Positions 1 to 12,890 of a stretch of 64,000 nt of DNA are shown piece after piece. A program made the position numbers and the translations under genes. The notes under the pieces are model-generated. The model was not told the DNA's origin and did no database searches. It saw nothing but the letters and a program-made list of their open reading frames with translations. Origin of the DNA: Fragum whitleyi (taxonomy: Eukaryota; Mollusca; Bivalvia; Cardiida; Cardiidae); NCBI GenBank assembly GCA_948146395.1, contig OX411559.1, positions 32,146,708 through 32,210,707 of the forward strand. The letters run 5' to 3'. Every line of letters starts with the position of its first letter. Within the stretch, counting starts at the first letter, position 1.

Positions 1-1789
1 TGTGTAGTCTTTGTCGTTAACCCGACTGGCATATATCAATAAAGTTAGCCTACAGTCAGCGAAGGTCATTCAAAATAGACCCAGAAGTATGCGAAGTTCT
101 TTTTTGCTATGTAAAGATGGTGCGACATAACAGATACGAAATCTGTCTTTGCAAGACACATGACGGACAGTGGACGAACACAATGGCTCGCCTTTGGCAA
201 TTTGTCCCTAGGTGATCTAAAAACTTTTAAAATGTGAATAACCGAGCGTATTAACATCATTACCTTACGTCGGTACATGTACCATGTGACTACATGTTTC
301 AGAAAGGTCGCTATAGGTGACAAACTGGATGGATTGCATCGAAATTCACACAATAAACAGAAATTGTCTATATTATATCACTGAGAAGTTTTCTTTTAAA
401 AAAATATGTGAATCTAAATTTCAAATGTGTACGTAATTTTTGTCTACCCTCGTACTTAACAACATGATAACTTTAATCTTTACAAAGAAACATAGATAAG
501 GCATATATGGTATTTAACTTCCTTCTTCCTTGATAAGTTTAATCTATTATCGAACTCTTCCTTGTTAAGTGAAAACTTTTTTCTCAAAAGTTGAAAATTA
601 AAGATATTAACAAATGTTATGAAAATTTGAGCATTTTGTGTACTCGCTGATAAGAATTGAGATCGATACAGACATCTCTTTTCCAACCGCGAGTCGTTTT
701 AAACGTTCTTCTTAATACACTTACATATTGCCGTCAATAATGCCGAACTTGTTGTAGACAAAAAGAGAGTGGAGAAGCATAACGTCTTTTATATATCCAC
801 CTTTTCTATTAGAGGTCTAAACACAAAATATGAAAGCAAGATGAATTAAGGCAAAACAAATGTTAAAGAAAATGATGCCAAATATGAAGACTCACCTTTT
901 TACGATTTAGGTTCTAGTTTTCTAATACGGAATGTGACGGGGCAAAGCCTTAAACGGACCCTAATGTCTTCATTTTTACAAATGTTGTTGTATGTCATAG
1001 GGTAAAATCACTTTAAAATACTACACAACAAGGTCTCTGTAGAATAAGTTTGACTTTTCGTTAATTAAGGTCTGTCTATTAGCTTGGTAACCAGTATGTT
1101 TTATTTATAACAATCGTTGGATAATTCTTTATGAGTTTGTTCGAAAAGTCAAATGAACCGAATTTATGCCTGATTGTCACGGTAGGTTACGAGAAGAGTT
1201 TCTTTCGGCCGGACATTGACTGATCACAACAGCTTAATTTCAGCCCTTTATAAGAGTAGCAGAACAAGATTTTTTTGGCGAGTTTTAGCCGGAAATAGGC
1301 CTCTGGTGTAAAGCAGCATCTGATAATAAGGTTTTGCCCGTGATCAAAATTTGAACTATTTCAATTTATAAAGGAACTTTATTGAACAGCTTTGACTCAA
1401 AGGAAAAGTAAAAAGCTGCTATGTCATCGTCATGTGTGTCTTGTTTAAACTGTTTCCTCCGAAAATAGCTTTTAATAGAACGTACATGTGTACAGTTGTA
1501 ACAAGGGCGAAAAGTCGTCCAATTTAATTTACATTAAATTTTTGACAGGGGCGCTTTACTACAGTTTCTCGCTGCAAGATTTAACATGCGCTTGTCGACA
1601 TAATGTTAATATCTTCTCGCTTTCCGACAGCTATAATGTCAATTAGCGTTATGTTTCACTCGAACAATCCGACTATGCACCTACCCGTTACCTACAATTA
1701 AAAACAGTTTGAATAATCGACAATGATTATTTAAAAAGAAAGAGTGACTTCAAAAATTACCATCGAAGTTTTATAAAGACACTTTTGTC
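1..1789. other. No recognisable gene or repeat
   Basis: AT-rich sequence. Open frames are short, lack domain motifs and have no convincing splice context. I see no tandem array, terminal inverted repeat or transposon coding remnant here. Confidence 0.6.
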
Positions 1790-2560
1790 TTAGACAAAAA
1801 CTCTCTAACTATTTTTATTTGTCTGTCTGTCCGTCCATCCGCCCGTCCGTCTGCCTGTCCGTCCGTAGACCTTTTGGTTTCCGGACTCTAACTCAAGAAC
1901 CAAGTGACCTACAATCATGAAACTTTATATTCAATTCAATTCATTTATTCGGCAAATCAGCAAACAATGCTTATACAAATGTCCCTTATGACCCAAGGAA
2001 CTGCCCTATTGTTTTCGGGTTCCAAAGGTCAAAGTCACAGTCAGCCTCTGTTCAATTTTCGTTTCCGGACTCTAACTCAAGAACCAAGTGACCTACAATC
2101 ATAAAACTTTATATAAATGTTCCTTATGACCCTAGGAAGTGCCATATTGTTTTCGGGTCACAAAGGTCAAAGGTCAATGTCACAGTCAATTTTGTTCAAT
2201 TTTTTGTTTCCGGACTCTTACTCGAGAACAAAGTGACCTAGAATCATGAAACTTTATGCAAATGTTGCTTATGACCCAAGGCAGTGCCCTATCGTTCTGG
2301 GGTCACATAGGTCAAAGGTCAAGGTCACAGTCAATTTCGTTCAATTTTCGTTTCTGGACTCTATGAACCAAGCAACCTAGAATCATGAAACCTTATGCAA
2401 ATGTTGCTTATGACTCAATGACGTGCATTATTATTTTTGGGTCACATAGGTCAAAGGTCAGGGTCAAAGTTTTTTTTTTTCAATTTTCCTTTCTGGACCC
2501 TACCTCAAAAAACCAAGCAACCTTGAATCATGAAACTTTATGCAAATGCTGCATAACACA
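1790..2560 (-). repeat. Pearl/HINE-like tandem array, ~145-bp units
   Basis: The left edge is a degenerate CCGTCCGT microsatellite (about 1820-1866). It is followed by about five copies of a unit that begins near GGACTCTAACTCAAGAACC; copies start near 1880, 2064, 2210, 2354 and 2493. Successive spacings are about 184 (with a small insertion), 146, 144 and 139 bp. Microsatellite plus about 150-bp satellite is the architecture of the pearl elements of oysters and of Helentron-associated HINEs. Since the microsatellite lies on the left, this copy would be in the minus orientation. Family assignment is inference. Confidence 0.65.
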
Positions 2561-2623
2561 GGCTTATCGTTTGCATAGACGATAAATAGTTAGAGCATAA
2601 GTATTGAATGATAATGAATTGTA

Positions 2624-3712
2624 TTGGATGCTTATGAATTATTTATTAATAAAATCAAAATTGAAAACTGGAATCAATTTATACATTTACCTATTTTCCT
2701 TAATTTTGAGATATTAATTGATTCTAATCACATAGTCAATGAACCTCTGTATGATAATGGAATTAGACTTATAATAGACCTACTTACAGATACGGGAAAT
2801 CATGTGCTATATCAAATTATACAAAAAATCGCTAATGGAAAAATAAATTTCCCACAATACTATATCATAAAAAATGCAATAAACACATTCGTTAAAAAGA
2901 AAAGATCGAAAGCAATCATTCAGAACTGGCTAAGTTACATAACCTAAGTATATTCTACTTATCTCCCTTGTTAACTAAGCCAAACTCAAACAAATATATT
3001 TACTCAGTCTTAATCAAAAATGATAAAATTCCAACGGGTACAATAAGACGGAAATCAATATTTAAAGACATAAATTTCAATCGGAAAATTCCTTTTCCAA
3101 ATGTCTTTGAAATTACAAATGACACATATTTAAGATGGCTTCAGGTTAGAATCATTTATAAAATACAACCGTTTACAGTAAACAACATCGTGAAATTGAC
3201 AAGGTGAATGATTTGGGAAAGATTTAGGAATGAAATTGAATGAGTGTGTAGAGGGAGTTTTGAGTGAATTTATTGGGAGGTAATCCAATATCGCAAATTT
3301 TGTTTATGGTTAACAATGAAATATTCATACATGTTCTATAGATAGCTTCCTATTTTTTCAAGAATCTATTAGACGCTAACAATTTGAATTATGTCAGTTA
3401 AATTGCGATTTTTTCTCTTTTCAAATTTATTTTGAATGACGGTGATTCTATATTTTTTTTAATGGGTTTGAGCGTTTTAGAATGGTTTGGGCGAGTGTTT
3501 TGAATGAATGAATGAATGAATGGAGCGCTGAGTGAGCCATTTGGAATGGATTAAGGCGGTTGTTAATTTCACGATGTAACTAACTGTAAAAGTTTTCTTA
3601 AAAAAAATAGGAATATCTGACACAAATTAATGCACTTTTTGCAACTCGAGGGAAGAAACGATAAATTATATATTCTTTGAATGCGAATAAGTTTAACCTT
3701 TGAATACAAATA
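2624..3712 (+). pseudogene. L1-like LINE ORF2 C-terminal remnant, split by a MITE
   Basis: Two adjacent frames (2624-2947 and 2968-about 3175) read like the region after the reverse transcriptase in L1/Tx1-type ORF2. They include NGIRLIIDLLTDTGN, then YSVLIKNDKIP, then TYLRWLQVRIIYKI. After the MITE at 3176-3586 the reading resumes with LKKIGISDT and CTFCNSREETINYIFFECE, the zinc-binding CX2C...H/Y...C tail that ends many LINE ORF2 proteins. In-frame stops and the missing RT core make it a dead 5'-truncated copy. Assignment rests on motif order only. Confidence 0.7.
3176..3586. mobile_element. TA-flanked MITE (family M1), Tc1/mariner-like
   Basis: It starts CAGTAAACAACATCGTGAAA and ends with the inverted counterpart (TTTCACGATGTAACTAACTG), flanked on both sides by TA. 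Length is 411 bp. It interrupts the LINE remnant, so it is younger than that LINE. A palindromic core and GAATGAATGGAGCGCTGAGTGAG-like segments recur in all other M1 copies in this window. TA duplication with a CAGT end suggests Tc1/mariner mobilisation (inference); there is no transposase. Confidence 0.85.
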
Positions 3713-4837
3713 TGAACCTTAGATTAAGAGAATTTTGCGCTCTTTATCAATTGAATTGTTCCGATTTTATCCTTGGTGGTGAAAATCGCCCCGAAGTTTG
3801 ATATTTTGTGTTTAATCTTAAAACGATATATATACAGGTTTAAACTGAAAAACACAATTCCATCAGTAAAGGGTTTAAAAAGACAGTAAAAACTAACACT
3901 GGAAATTCGAGAAAAATCTAAATTGTATTGAGCCTTTTAATGAAAAATGATCAAAAGTAAATGGTATAGTACCCTTATGTCAAACAATCCATATAAAAGC
4001 CCTTTTTTGTATTTTCTTACACACCATGTTCAATTCATTTAGTATTTTTTATTTAATTCACCTTGTTTAGTTAGATTTTTTTATAAACCTTAATTCTGCA
4101 AAATTGGCATGAAAAATCATAATGTTATTTATTTACTGTTGCCTTCTTTACTACCAAACAATAAAATGAGGTGCGTTTCGCATACTTAAAATCACATAAG
4201 TCAAAAGTATCGATTGTCATCTTTGAAAATTAAAATCAGTCACATTTGGAAAAAATAGCCTTAGTATGAAAGACAAAAACACAAGATCAGATCAAGTCAT
4301 ACCACACAAAAAAAAACAATACAAGATCATTTCTCGTGACACTTAGCCTGATAAATAATAAATGTTTACATACGGGAATTTATTTCATACGTAATATTAA
4401 GATTGTTTATATTGATATTGTATTATGAATGTTTATGTGTATCATCATGTCAGGGATGAAGCATTACCTCTTATACCTAAGTGACCTTCTCAAACAATTC
4501 TTTTCTAGAGCTGAAAATTAGTTAGTTCGAACAGTAATATTTCGTTTTCGAAAAGCTTGAATACTAGGCCTTAAAACAACACCAAAAGAAAACTAGCGCT
4601 GCAATCTTGTGATACAAAAGTACAGTAAGTAATGTTATGCTTTTCTAATTTACTCCAAACAGATTATTTTTAACAATAATTTGCAAAAAATGACGCCTTA
4701 AAATCTAGTATATATATATATTAGAATTCTTGCACCAGCTCTCTGAAATCTTGGTTAAGATTTAATCCAATTCCATTACACTGGTTTTCATTCTTCAGGT
4801 AGAGTCTTTTTTGTGACCCCGTAGTTTTCTAAGTTAT
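3713..4837. other. No recognisable feature
   Basis: AT-rich DNA with short homopolymers and a small (TA)n run near 4711-4722. No gene, array or transposon end could be supported. Confidence 0.55.
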
Positions 4838-5068
4838 CTTCAAACTTGGGATGCCAAGGTTCGATTTCCGAAAGGCGGCACCCATCCTTTACGACATTTA
4901 TTTACCACAAATGGATAAATAATCCTAAACTAGGTTGGATAGGAAATGATGTAATGGTAGTACTGGTGCGAGAATTACCAGGTACCAATTGTTAGGTGCT
5001 CCAGCCGACGCGATATGAATTAAAGTGATGTTAATATTGGCGCTAAAATCCATTCAATCAATAAATCC
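4838..5068 (+). mobile_element. Degenerate tRNA-derived SINE (family S1)
   Basis: A box-B-like AAGGTTCGATTTCCG at about 4856 is followed by GGCGGCACCC and by the same body as the SINEs at 11104-11376 and 37080-37315: TAGGTGCTCCAGCC, then GGCGCTAAAATCCATTCAATC. It is the most diverged of the three and lacks the 5' half of the tRNA-like head. No TSD was found. Confidence 0.75.
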
Positions 5069-5204
5069 AAGTCTGAACTAAGTCTAAACTAGATTCGTTT
5101 GTTCACTAGTAAATGTAAAGATGTATTACAGCATTGCCTTGATTAATGTAATGAACACATAAATTCGTTTCCATGCATTTTATTGCAATTATCATACTCA
5201 CCTT

Positions 5205-6240
5205 TCCATTTCTCTCAAAAGATCGCGAACATTTTTTGAAGAGGGTCGCCGAAGGAACAGTCTTGGCAAACTTCATTTAAATTGGCCCATTAATTCAGTA
5301 GGGATGTCGCTCAAAGATTTTATAGTAAAAAAAAATCACAAACTGTCAGGCCCGTATTTATGGACCAATTGATGTTTCGCGAACAAACTCGGAAGAGCGT
5401 CACACAAGGAACATTTGAACAAAATTTCATTGAAATCTGCCGGGTGGTAAAGGAGGAGATGAAGTAAGATGTCTTAGAAAAAAAAATCCTTCGTGCCACG
5501 GCCATATTTATAGGCCAATCATAATTTCGCGGTCAATTTCGAAAGAGGATCACCAAAGAAATACTTTGACAAAATTTAATAGAAATTCACTTCACAGCGA
5601 AAAGGTCACGCCCTGTCACATCCATATTTATGGGTCAATCAGAATTTCGCGAACAAATTTGGAAGAAGGTCACTAAATATTTAATTTTTAGCAATATTTC
5701 ATTGAAATCGGCCCGTTTGTTTATGAAAATATGATCAAAGGTTTCATGGTGAAAAAATGTCATGCCATGTCATTCCGATATTTATGGGTCGATAAGAATT
5801 TCGCGAACAATTTTGGAAGAACATTCATCAAGGTTTATTTTGACAAAATTTCAATGAAATCGGCCAAGTGGTTCACGAAAAGATGATCAAAGATTTCAAA
5901 GTGAAAAAATGCAACGCCCTGCCACACCCATATATATTGGCCAATGAAATCTTCCCGAGCAAATTTGGAAGAGGGTCTCTCATGGAACACTTCTTATAGA
6001 GATCGGCTCAGTGATTTAGGAGAATTTGATCGGATATGTCAAAGTGAAATAAGGCCACGCCCTACTACGCCGATATTAATGGACCAATCAGAATTTCGCG
6101 AACAATTTTTGAAGCTTGTCACCCGAGAAACTTTCTAGAAAATTTCATTGGAATTGGCCAAAGAGTTTAGGAGGAAAAGAAGTTTGAAAAAGTTGACGAC
6201 ACTAGCCGGACGACGTGCTTAAATGAGCTAAAATGATAAG
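5205..6240 (+). repeat. Pearl/HINE-like tandem array A, ~150-bp units
   Basis: The segment CAGAATTTCGCGAACAA recurs near 5366, 5522, 5640, 5793, 5944 and 6089, mostly about 145-156 bp apart. Each unit also carries a CCCATATTTATGGG-like palindrome and AAATTTCATTGAAATCGGCC. The array closes with a GACGACACTAGCCGGACGACG tract. It is homologous to arrays B (7470-8310) and C (10160-11035). Open frames across it are by-products of the repeat. Confidence 0.75.
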
Positions 6241-6737
6241 AAAGCTGTCGTTAAATGGATGTTTTTAATATTCTGCTGTATATTTTTTATTTAGATGTTT
6301 ATATCATTCAAGCAGGAAAATATATGGATTTATAGAAGGGAGGCTACTAGAACAAACTTAAAAGGAATTCCAGTTTATTGACGGCCTTACCGACTGCATT
6401 TTGGCTTAATACTGTAAGCACAAAGGTTATTGAATTCTTGGTGATTTAAAATTCGAGGAAACCATTTGCATTTGGTAACTTTATTAAGATGATTGATATT
6501 GGTACAGCATGAATGATCAAGTTAACTTTCATCCTTTCAATAGTTAACATTGTGTAGAAGATTTTACGTTTTTCTCAGACAATTGTCGATACAAAAACTA
6601 ATTAGATTACAATGCATAATTTCACGGAATGTAAACAAATATAAAAGAGCTAAACAATCAGAAGGCTCTGTCGCTTATCTAGTTATCGTTTTGAATCGGA
6701 TACAAATATATTTGGTTCCTTTATTACATCGTTAAAT
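6241..6737. other. No recognisable feature
   Basis: AT-rich sequence between array A and a MITE relic. A 61-codon open frame at 6550-6735 has no recognisable motif. Confidence 0.5.
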
Positions 6738-6902
6738 TGACATTCTATCCAATCAAAAACAATTCTAAATTTCTTCACTCGGCGCTCCTTTCAATGCATT
6801 CAAACCTCTCAATTCAATTGACAAAAAACAATCGAAATCGTCCAAAAACGCCCGGAATCATTTTAAAATCATTCACGTTGTCAATTTCAAGATATTCCTA
6901 AC
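6738..6902. mobile_element. M1 MITE relic
   Basis: Contains the M1 landmarks in reverse order: CACTCGGCGCTCC, then CAAAAACGCCC, then ATCATTCACGTTGTCAATTTC. The TIR ends are decayed and no TA duplication is visible. Confidence 0.55.
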
Positions 6903-7469
6903 TATACAACTCATTTTTTCATAATAAGTCTACTTCTTATACTAAATTGAGAAATCACAAAATGTATCCTTGTGCCACCTATTTTCGACGATTCGGGTCA
7001 TCATTCTCTGTAACTAATAACCATCATGAAAACAGCGGAGAGTGAATTTAACATTTTAAAGGAAAAGTCCTACCTGATCTTTCAATGTCTTAAATTTATT
7101 GACCGTTACAAATTTTTACTCGGATAAGAAGTTTCTGTAAGAATCCCTTAACAAAAGGCCCAAGAAGGCCTGTATCGCTCCACTGGCTTTAACATCTCTA
7201 GACTTTCATTTAAAAAACTTACTTTGACTGAAAACACAATTTTAAAATCTCTTTAGAACTATATCATAGTGATAAACTGGGTCTGGCCCACACCAAAATA
7301 CTCAATGTTCATTAACTTGCATACCCTTTACCCATCAATTTGAAAAAATTAAGGTGATTGCAATTTGTAGACCATTCATTAGTAGAACAATTTAAGTCAG
7401 GGGTCATTTATTGTACATTTATACCAAGAATCATTGATATTAGTCCAATTTTTTAAGGGGGGCATATTT
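6903..7469. other. No recognisable feature
   Basis: AT-rich spacer with no supported element. Confidence 0.5.
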
Positions 7470-8310
7470 TTTGAGAATTTAAAGGGAAATTCACCCCCTC
7501 CCCCTGTCACACCCACATTTATGGGCCTATCAAAATTTCAAGACCAATTTAAGTAAACGTGCATAATACGCATGAATATATTTATAGTTTATAGTCTATA
7601 TAAATGACCAAAGGAGAGAGGAGGAGAAGAATTTAAACGATTTAAATGTGAAAAAAGCCTCGCCCTGCCACACCAATATTTAGGTTGCAATCAAAATTTC
7701 TTGAACAATTAAAGTCAGCAAAATGGTTTGAGTGAAGGCGTTTTTACAGATTCTAAAGTGAAAATATGCCCAAACCTGATACGCCCATATTTCGGAGGAG
7801 CAACAATCAAAATTTCTAAGACAATAAATGCAAAGGGAGCACCCATGCCAAGTTTAATTAAAATCGGCCCAAAGGTTTTGGGAAGAAGAAAAATTTAAGG
7901 ATTTTACAGTGAAAATAAGTCCCATCCTGGCACACCAATATTTTGGTTGCAATCAATATTTCCTAAACAACTAAAGTCGATGGTCACCCAAGGAACATAC
8001 ATTCAAAGTTTTGTCGAGATTAACCCAATTGTCTGGGAGAAGGATTTTTAAAGATTTTTATAGTGAAAATAAGCCCCTACCTGACACACCCTTTTTTGGG
8101 AGTCAATCAAAATGTCTTTAACAATAAATGTAAGATGTCCCCCAAGGATCATTTCCACCAAGTTTTGTTAAGATCCGCCTTTTGATTTGGGTGGAGAAGA
8201 TGTTTACGTCCGCACGGACGCATGCTCGAACGGACGGACGGACCCAGGCACTACGGACACACGATAGCTCGCTGGCCTCTGGAGCTAAAAACATAAACAT
8301 TCCATAGCGT
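7470..8310 (+). repeat. Pearl/HINE-like tandem array B
   Basis: Several diverged copies of the array-A unit (GCCCTGCCACACC...ATATTT...CAATCAAAATTTC). They end in a CGGACGGACGGACCC microsatellite (about 8208-8246). This is followed by a potential hairpin, AGCTC(GCTGGCCTCTG)GAGCT, near 8266-8287. A 3'-terminal hairpin after the microsatellite fits a Helentron-derived element (inference). Confidence 0.7.
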
Positions 8311-10159
8311 TTTCATGGCGTCAATTGTTTTCGACGAAGGGGACACCAATTCAGATTCATTCAATATGAACTGATTTTAGTTATCTCATGTAAAGGTACA
8401 ATATGTGGTCTTTACAAATAATTGTATTTAACAAACAAAAAATGAAATTGGTATTTTTGTTGCAACCCTTGTACAACCCAGACACAGAAAAGAATTCCCT
8501 GGCCTATTTTTAACCCAGGAAAAAATCTGGAATTAGACTGTAAGCGCCCCCTTTCCTCACCCTCGAAGATACCAGCACATGAACATTTTTTCACGCCTGC
8601 TATTTCGTCTGAAGTTAAAAATAAACTGGATTTTTTCTTTGTTACTTTGACTGCCGTTTTACAACATTTTCTTGAACAAAACATGCCCACCCCTTATGAC
8701 GTCAATTTTTATCTACTTGGTAGGAACCAAGATACTGGATTTTATTTTCAGAATTTGAGAGCAAGAACATTGTATTTGAACCCGTCTGAAAAACTTAACT
8801 AAGAAAAATCATTTCTAAGGGAGCTTTCACACTACAGCACGTGAGAGTAACATATGTCCTGTGTATAATAAACTGCTTGAACGAACAAATTATCAGCGAA
8901 TAATCAGCGCCCTCGGCAAATATTCAAATTAGACTAATAACCAAAGTAAGCACACCGTTAGTGTAACGCATGACGAGCATATACGCATAGAAAACAAAAC
9001 ACACGCTAACATATTTCACCGTCAAGGTAACGTTCATCGACGTATAAGTTGCTTATTCAGGCTCATATATGGATTACTTATGTAAGTGCGTGAATAACTT
9101 ATACACTTCTAACATCATATACATAACTAACGACTGATATCATTCTAAGTTCCGTCAGTCTAACAGATTACCAGAAAGAACCAAGGGGCCTATATGACGT
9201 AGAGTTGGGACCTTATACAGACTCGGTTTCGAACGCATAAGCTATGAAAGGTCAGTACGAGATCAAATAACACTATATTTGAAACTATATTAAAGAAAAG
9301 CGTATCTCTATATAAAGTTGTTCCAAAGTCAAGGACAATGCTGTGAAAATGGACAGCTGTTGCTCTTCCAGTCAAGTGATTCAAGGACAGGTTGAATAAA
9401 CAGATGGGACGTAACGAAAACAACTTGCTGAACGTATAATTCACAGGTCTCGAATTCTCTAATATCATGGATTTCATAAGAAACCTCGGTTAACTTTCTG
9501 AAAGATCAATAGTTCTGGAATGTTGTGGAACTATGACGTGCCCGCTTCGTTTATCGTGGTCAGTCGCATGCCCTAAAGGTGAACGTCTGCATCACAAGAA
9601 ACTCAGCCAGTAAGATAGTCTTAGTCCATTGATGAATCAAACAGTTGAATGAACATACGTGAAACTCAACCGGCAAGATCACAATTCAGTCCACTGGTTG
9701 TTGTGAACAAATTGAAAAGATTTTTATGAGAATTGAGATCTTGAAGTGTTTTCATCATGTTCCATTTTCGGCTCGAATCAATCATAACCTCATAACATAT
9801 TTTGACGTCTTCTAATAGGAAATCCGTCAAAGTATAGTTGCTTATCTATTTTTAGTAAGACATTTGTATATACCATACAACTCGAACATGTATATACTTA
9901 TAAATTGAACTGCAGTATCATACCAAATAGCCATATAAATACCTCGATTGGAAGATTTACGATAGCAATATTACTTTGGTAATATTTTTTTCTTATTTCA
10001 GAATTCCAAAAGGGGCGACGAAACTTCTGCTTCAGCAGTTGTGTATTGAGACAGAATATTAAGATGTCGCCCGCAGTGTGGTTCATTATCCACTGTTCAG
10101 ATTCTTTTTGAGCGTATTTCCTCAAAATAGTTTAAAACAAGGGGGCAAAAATAAACCTA
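8311..10159. other. No supported gene
   Basis: Open frames at 8412-8690, 9190-9477 and 9898-10125 (minus) have no domain signature. A loose tandem similarity occurs around 9590-9720 (AAACTCAGCCAGTAAGAT and AAACTCAACCGGCAAGAT). Nothing else is recognised. Confidence 0.5.
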
Positions 10160-11035
10160 AAACGCTCACCTTAGTTTTATTGGTCCAGTTGATCTTTCCA
10201 AGGTAATTTTTTGGCAAAGGTGCATTCACATTAGGCTGTTTGTTGGAGAGGAGATGTTATTCCAAGAATTCAAAGTGAAAATAGACCCTGCCTACCTATT
10301 GGTTACTGAGAAGATGTTAAAGTATTTCCGGCTCAAAATAAGCACTGCCATGCACATATTTATGGGGTAATCAAAATTTCGTGTACAATTTTTGAAGACG
10401 GACACCGAAAGAACATTCTGGTAAAGGTTTACTGAAATTTGCAAAGTGGTTCTGGAGGAGATGTCGTTAAAAGATTTCGGGCTCAAAATACACCACATCC
10501 TGCCACGCCCATATTTATCGACCAATCAAAATTTCGAGAACAATTTAAAAAAGGGTCATCGAAGTAACATACTGGCAAAGTGTCATTGAAATCGGCCCTG
10601 TGGTTTAGGAGGAGATTTCGTTCAAAGAATTTGGGCTCAAAATAAGCCTCGCTCTTCACGCCCATATTTATGGGTAAATCAAAATTCTGCGAACAGATTC
10701 TAAAGATAGTCAATCAAGAAACTTTCCGGGAAAGTTTCATTGAAATTGGCCAAGTGGTTCAGAAGGAGATGCCGTTCAAATTGTAAAGCTCAAAATATGC
10801 CACGCCCTGCCACGCCAATATTTTTGCGGTTAATCATAATTCCGCAAACAAGTCTTGAAATGTGTCATCCAAGGAACATACTGGCAGAATGTCTTTGCAA
10901 TTTGCTCAGCGCGGTTTCAGAAAAAAAGAAGTTTGTAAATTGTTGACGATGCACGACGCACGTCGCACGACGGACGACAGACCCTAATTGTGATTCTAAT
11001 AACTCCCCTTGAGCGCGTCTTCAGATGAACTAAAA
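10160..11035 (+). repeat. Pearl/HINE-like tandem array C, ~155-bp units
   Basis: The CAAAATTTCG(T/A)G(T/A)ACAATTT segment recurs near 10371, 10526, 10680 and 10836, a regular period of about 155 bp. The array ends in a GACGACGCACGTCGCACGACGGACG-like tract at about 10947-10980, then TGAACTAAAACTGGG. This is the clearest periodicity of the family in the window. Confidence 0.75.
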
Positions 11036-11103
11036 CTGGGTTCTCAATGCTTCCGAGGGATGTAAGCTTGGGATAGAATGAGTTTTGATTTTTTTAAATT
11101 CAT

Positions 11104-11376
11104 TGATTGAATGGATTTTTACGCCGCTTTCAACATTTTTTTTCAGTTATATCGAGGCGGCTGGAGCACCTAACGATGGATTCCTGGTATTTCTCTCACC
11201 AGTACAACCATCACATCCTTTCCTAGCCTACAGCTGCTATCGCACATAGGTCTACGATTATCAACCCATTGTTGAGAGACAAATAGTCGGAAAGAATGGG
11301 TGCCGCCGTCGGGGATCGAACACGGGACCTTTAGATTGACAGTCCGAAGCGCTACCACTTGCGCTATGACGGCGGC
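11104..11376 (-). mobile_element. Full-length tRNA-derived SINE (family S1) with TSD
   Basis: Read on the minus strand, the element starts at 11376 with a tRNA-like head. The acceptor strand GCCGCCG can pair with CGGCGGC. Box A resembles TAGCGCAAGTGG and box B is GTTCGATCC. The body carries TAGGTGCTCCAGCC and the 3' end is GCGTAAAAATCCATTCAATC. A 12-bp target duplication, TTTTAAATTCAT, flanks it at 11092-11103 and 11377-11388. This supports LINE-driven target-primed insertion and fixes both ends. The head is not a functional tRNA: the anticodon stem does not pair well and no CCA or processing context is present. Confidence 0.9.
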
Positions 11377-11388
11377 TTTTAAATTCAT

Positions 11389-12075
11389 ACCGCTGTGAAA
11401 TAGAAAACAGTACATTCTTACTTTAAATTCTAATATAAAAAAGCACATGATTTTTATTTGATGTAAAAGACTTCTTATTTAACTAGTATATGCAAATAAT
11501 GACAAATCCATTTATTTTTTGCATTGATGAATTTATCCGTGTATTCAGAATGAACGAATGTTGATGAATATAGTATGTATTTTTTTTAAATTTTAGTTTG
11601 TATTTTTTTTTTTCTCTTTTGAATGCGTTTATTTTATCTATGTTGTTGTCGATGCTGCTATTATAACGATCAAATTTAACAGACTTCAGATGTTGGGAAT
11701 TAAAGGAATCACGCTCTGTATTAGAAATGGAGGAAAGCATTTGAAGTACATGTAGTTAAAATAAACTTTTCTAAGTTACATGTAACATTTTCATTTGAAA
11801 TGCATGTGTGGTAAAAGAACTTCCCGTACAAGTTCTGAAGTTTTGAAAGATGAGGTTACAAACGGACCAATTTAAATAGAAATGACAACTTTTCAAATGG
11901 AAAGGATACATTTGAAAAAATCTAGCCCGTGTGCATGGGTGTCATTTCCAACAAATTAACGTTTAGTCATGCCAAATCCTCGCGTCAACCGGAGCAGGCG
12001 CAAAGGCTATGCTTCGCTATGACCTCAGTTGGACAGGCAATATTCACATTGCATTGTGTGGATATCCAGGTTGCT
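11389..12075. other. No recognisable feature
   Basis: AT-rich; the minus-strand 85-codon frame at 11483-11740 is low complexity with no motif. Confidence 0.5.
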
Positions 12076-12890
12076 ATAGTTATCAACATCGTGAAATTAA
12101 CAAGTTGAATGGTTTTCGAATGAATTTAGATTAAAGTTGAACGAGTGCATGGAGCGAATTGAATGATTTTCCAGAGCAGTAAAACGTTATCGATAATTTC
12201 GGCCAATGGACGAAATTATCGATGAAATGTTTCTCTTCCTTCAATGAAATCTACAGTTAAAAACATCGTGAATTTAACACTAACTCTAATCAAATCCATT
12301 CTAGATGCGCTCGATTTATTCCAAACACTCACGTTAATCGATCAAAAACACTCCGAAATTTATAAAAACCATTTCGAAATCGGCTAAGTGGACCAACATT
12401 TAATTCAAACTGATCAAATTATTCTATGTTTTATTGGCTGCTTTGGATTTTCAAGTGTCTGTTTGGTCCATAAAGACACACAAACAGAAAAGAACGAGGG
12501 CTTATATTATTCATCTTGAAAACAATTAACTCTTATCGATTACCTCCCTTGAATTTAACTAAAAGCTCGCTTCGCATACTCAATCAATTTAATACCAAGA
12601 CCACTCAACTTGTAAATGTTAAATGTTCTAAACTGTACTATTTTATTTTAGTTTGTATCTAAACAGGAAAAATGCCTAGAAATCACCATCATCCAATAAA
12701 ATCGTACAATTATTTGATCGATTTGATTGATTATTGAACATTTTGAACGATTTCGAAGCATATTTTTTCAACTATTTTCGAGCGTCTTTGAGTGATCGGA
12801 TTGAGTGTTTGGAATGAATGATTGGACCGCTAAGCGAGTGTTTTTAATGGTCTTGATCGAGATGAGCGCCAATTTCACGATGTAAATTCG
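12076..12890. mobile_element. Cluster of overlapping M1 MITE copies
   Basis: M1 termini are seen at about 12078 (TTATCAACATCGTGAAATTAAC), at about 12254 (CAGTTAAAAACATCGTGAAT) and, inverted, at about 12870-12885 (CCAATTTCACGATGTAA). Internal M1 landmarks appear in both orientations between them, so at least two copies are inserted into or next to each other. The order of insertion cannot be resolved by eye. Confidence 0.65.

Noticed and set aside
11305..11376. tRNA gene on the minus strand
   Set aside because: A cloverleaf-like fold is present, but the anticodon stem pairs poorly and the segment is the head of a SINE flanked by a 12-bp TSD.
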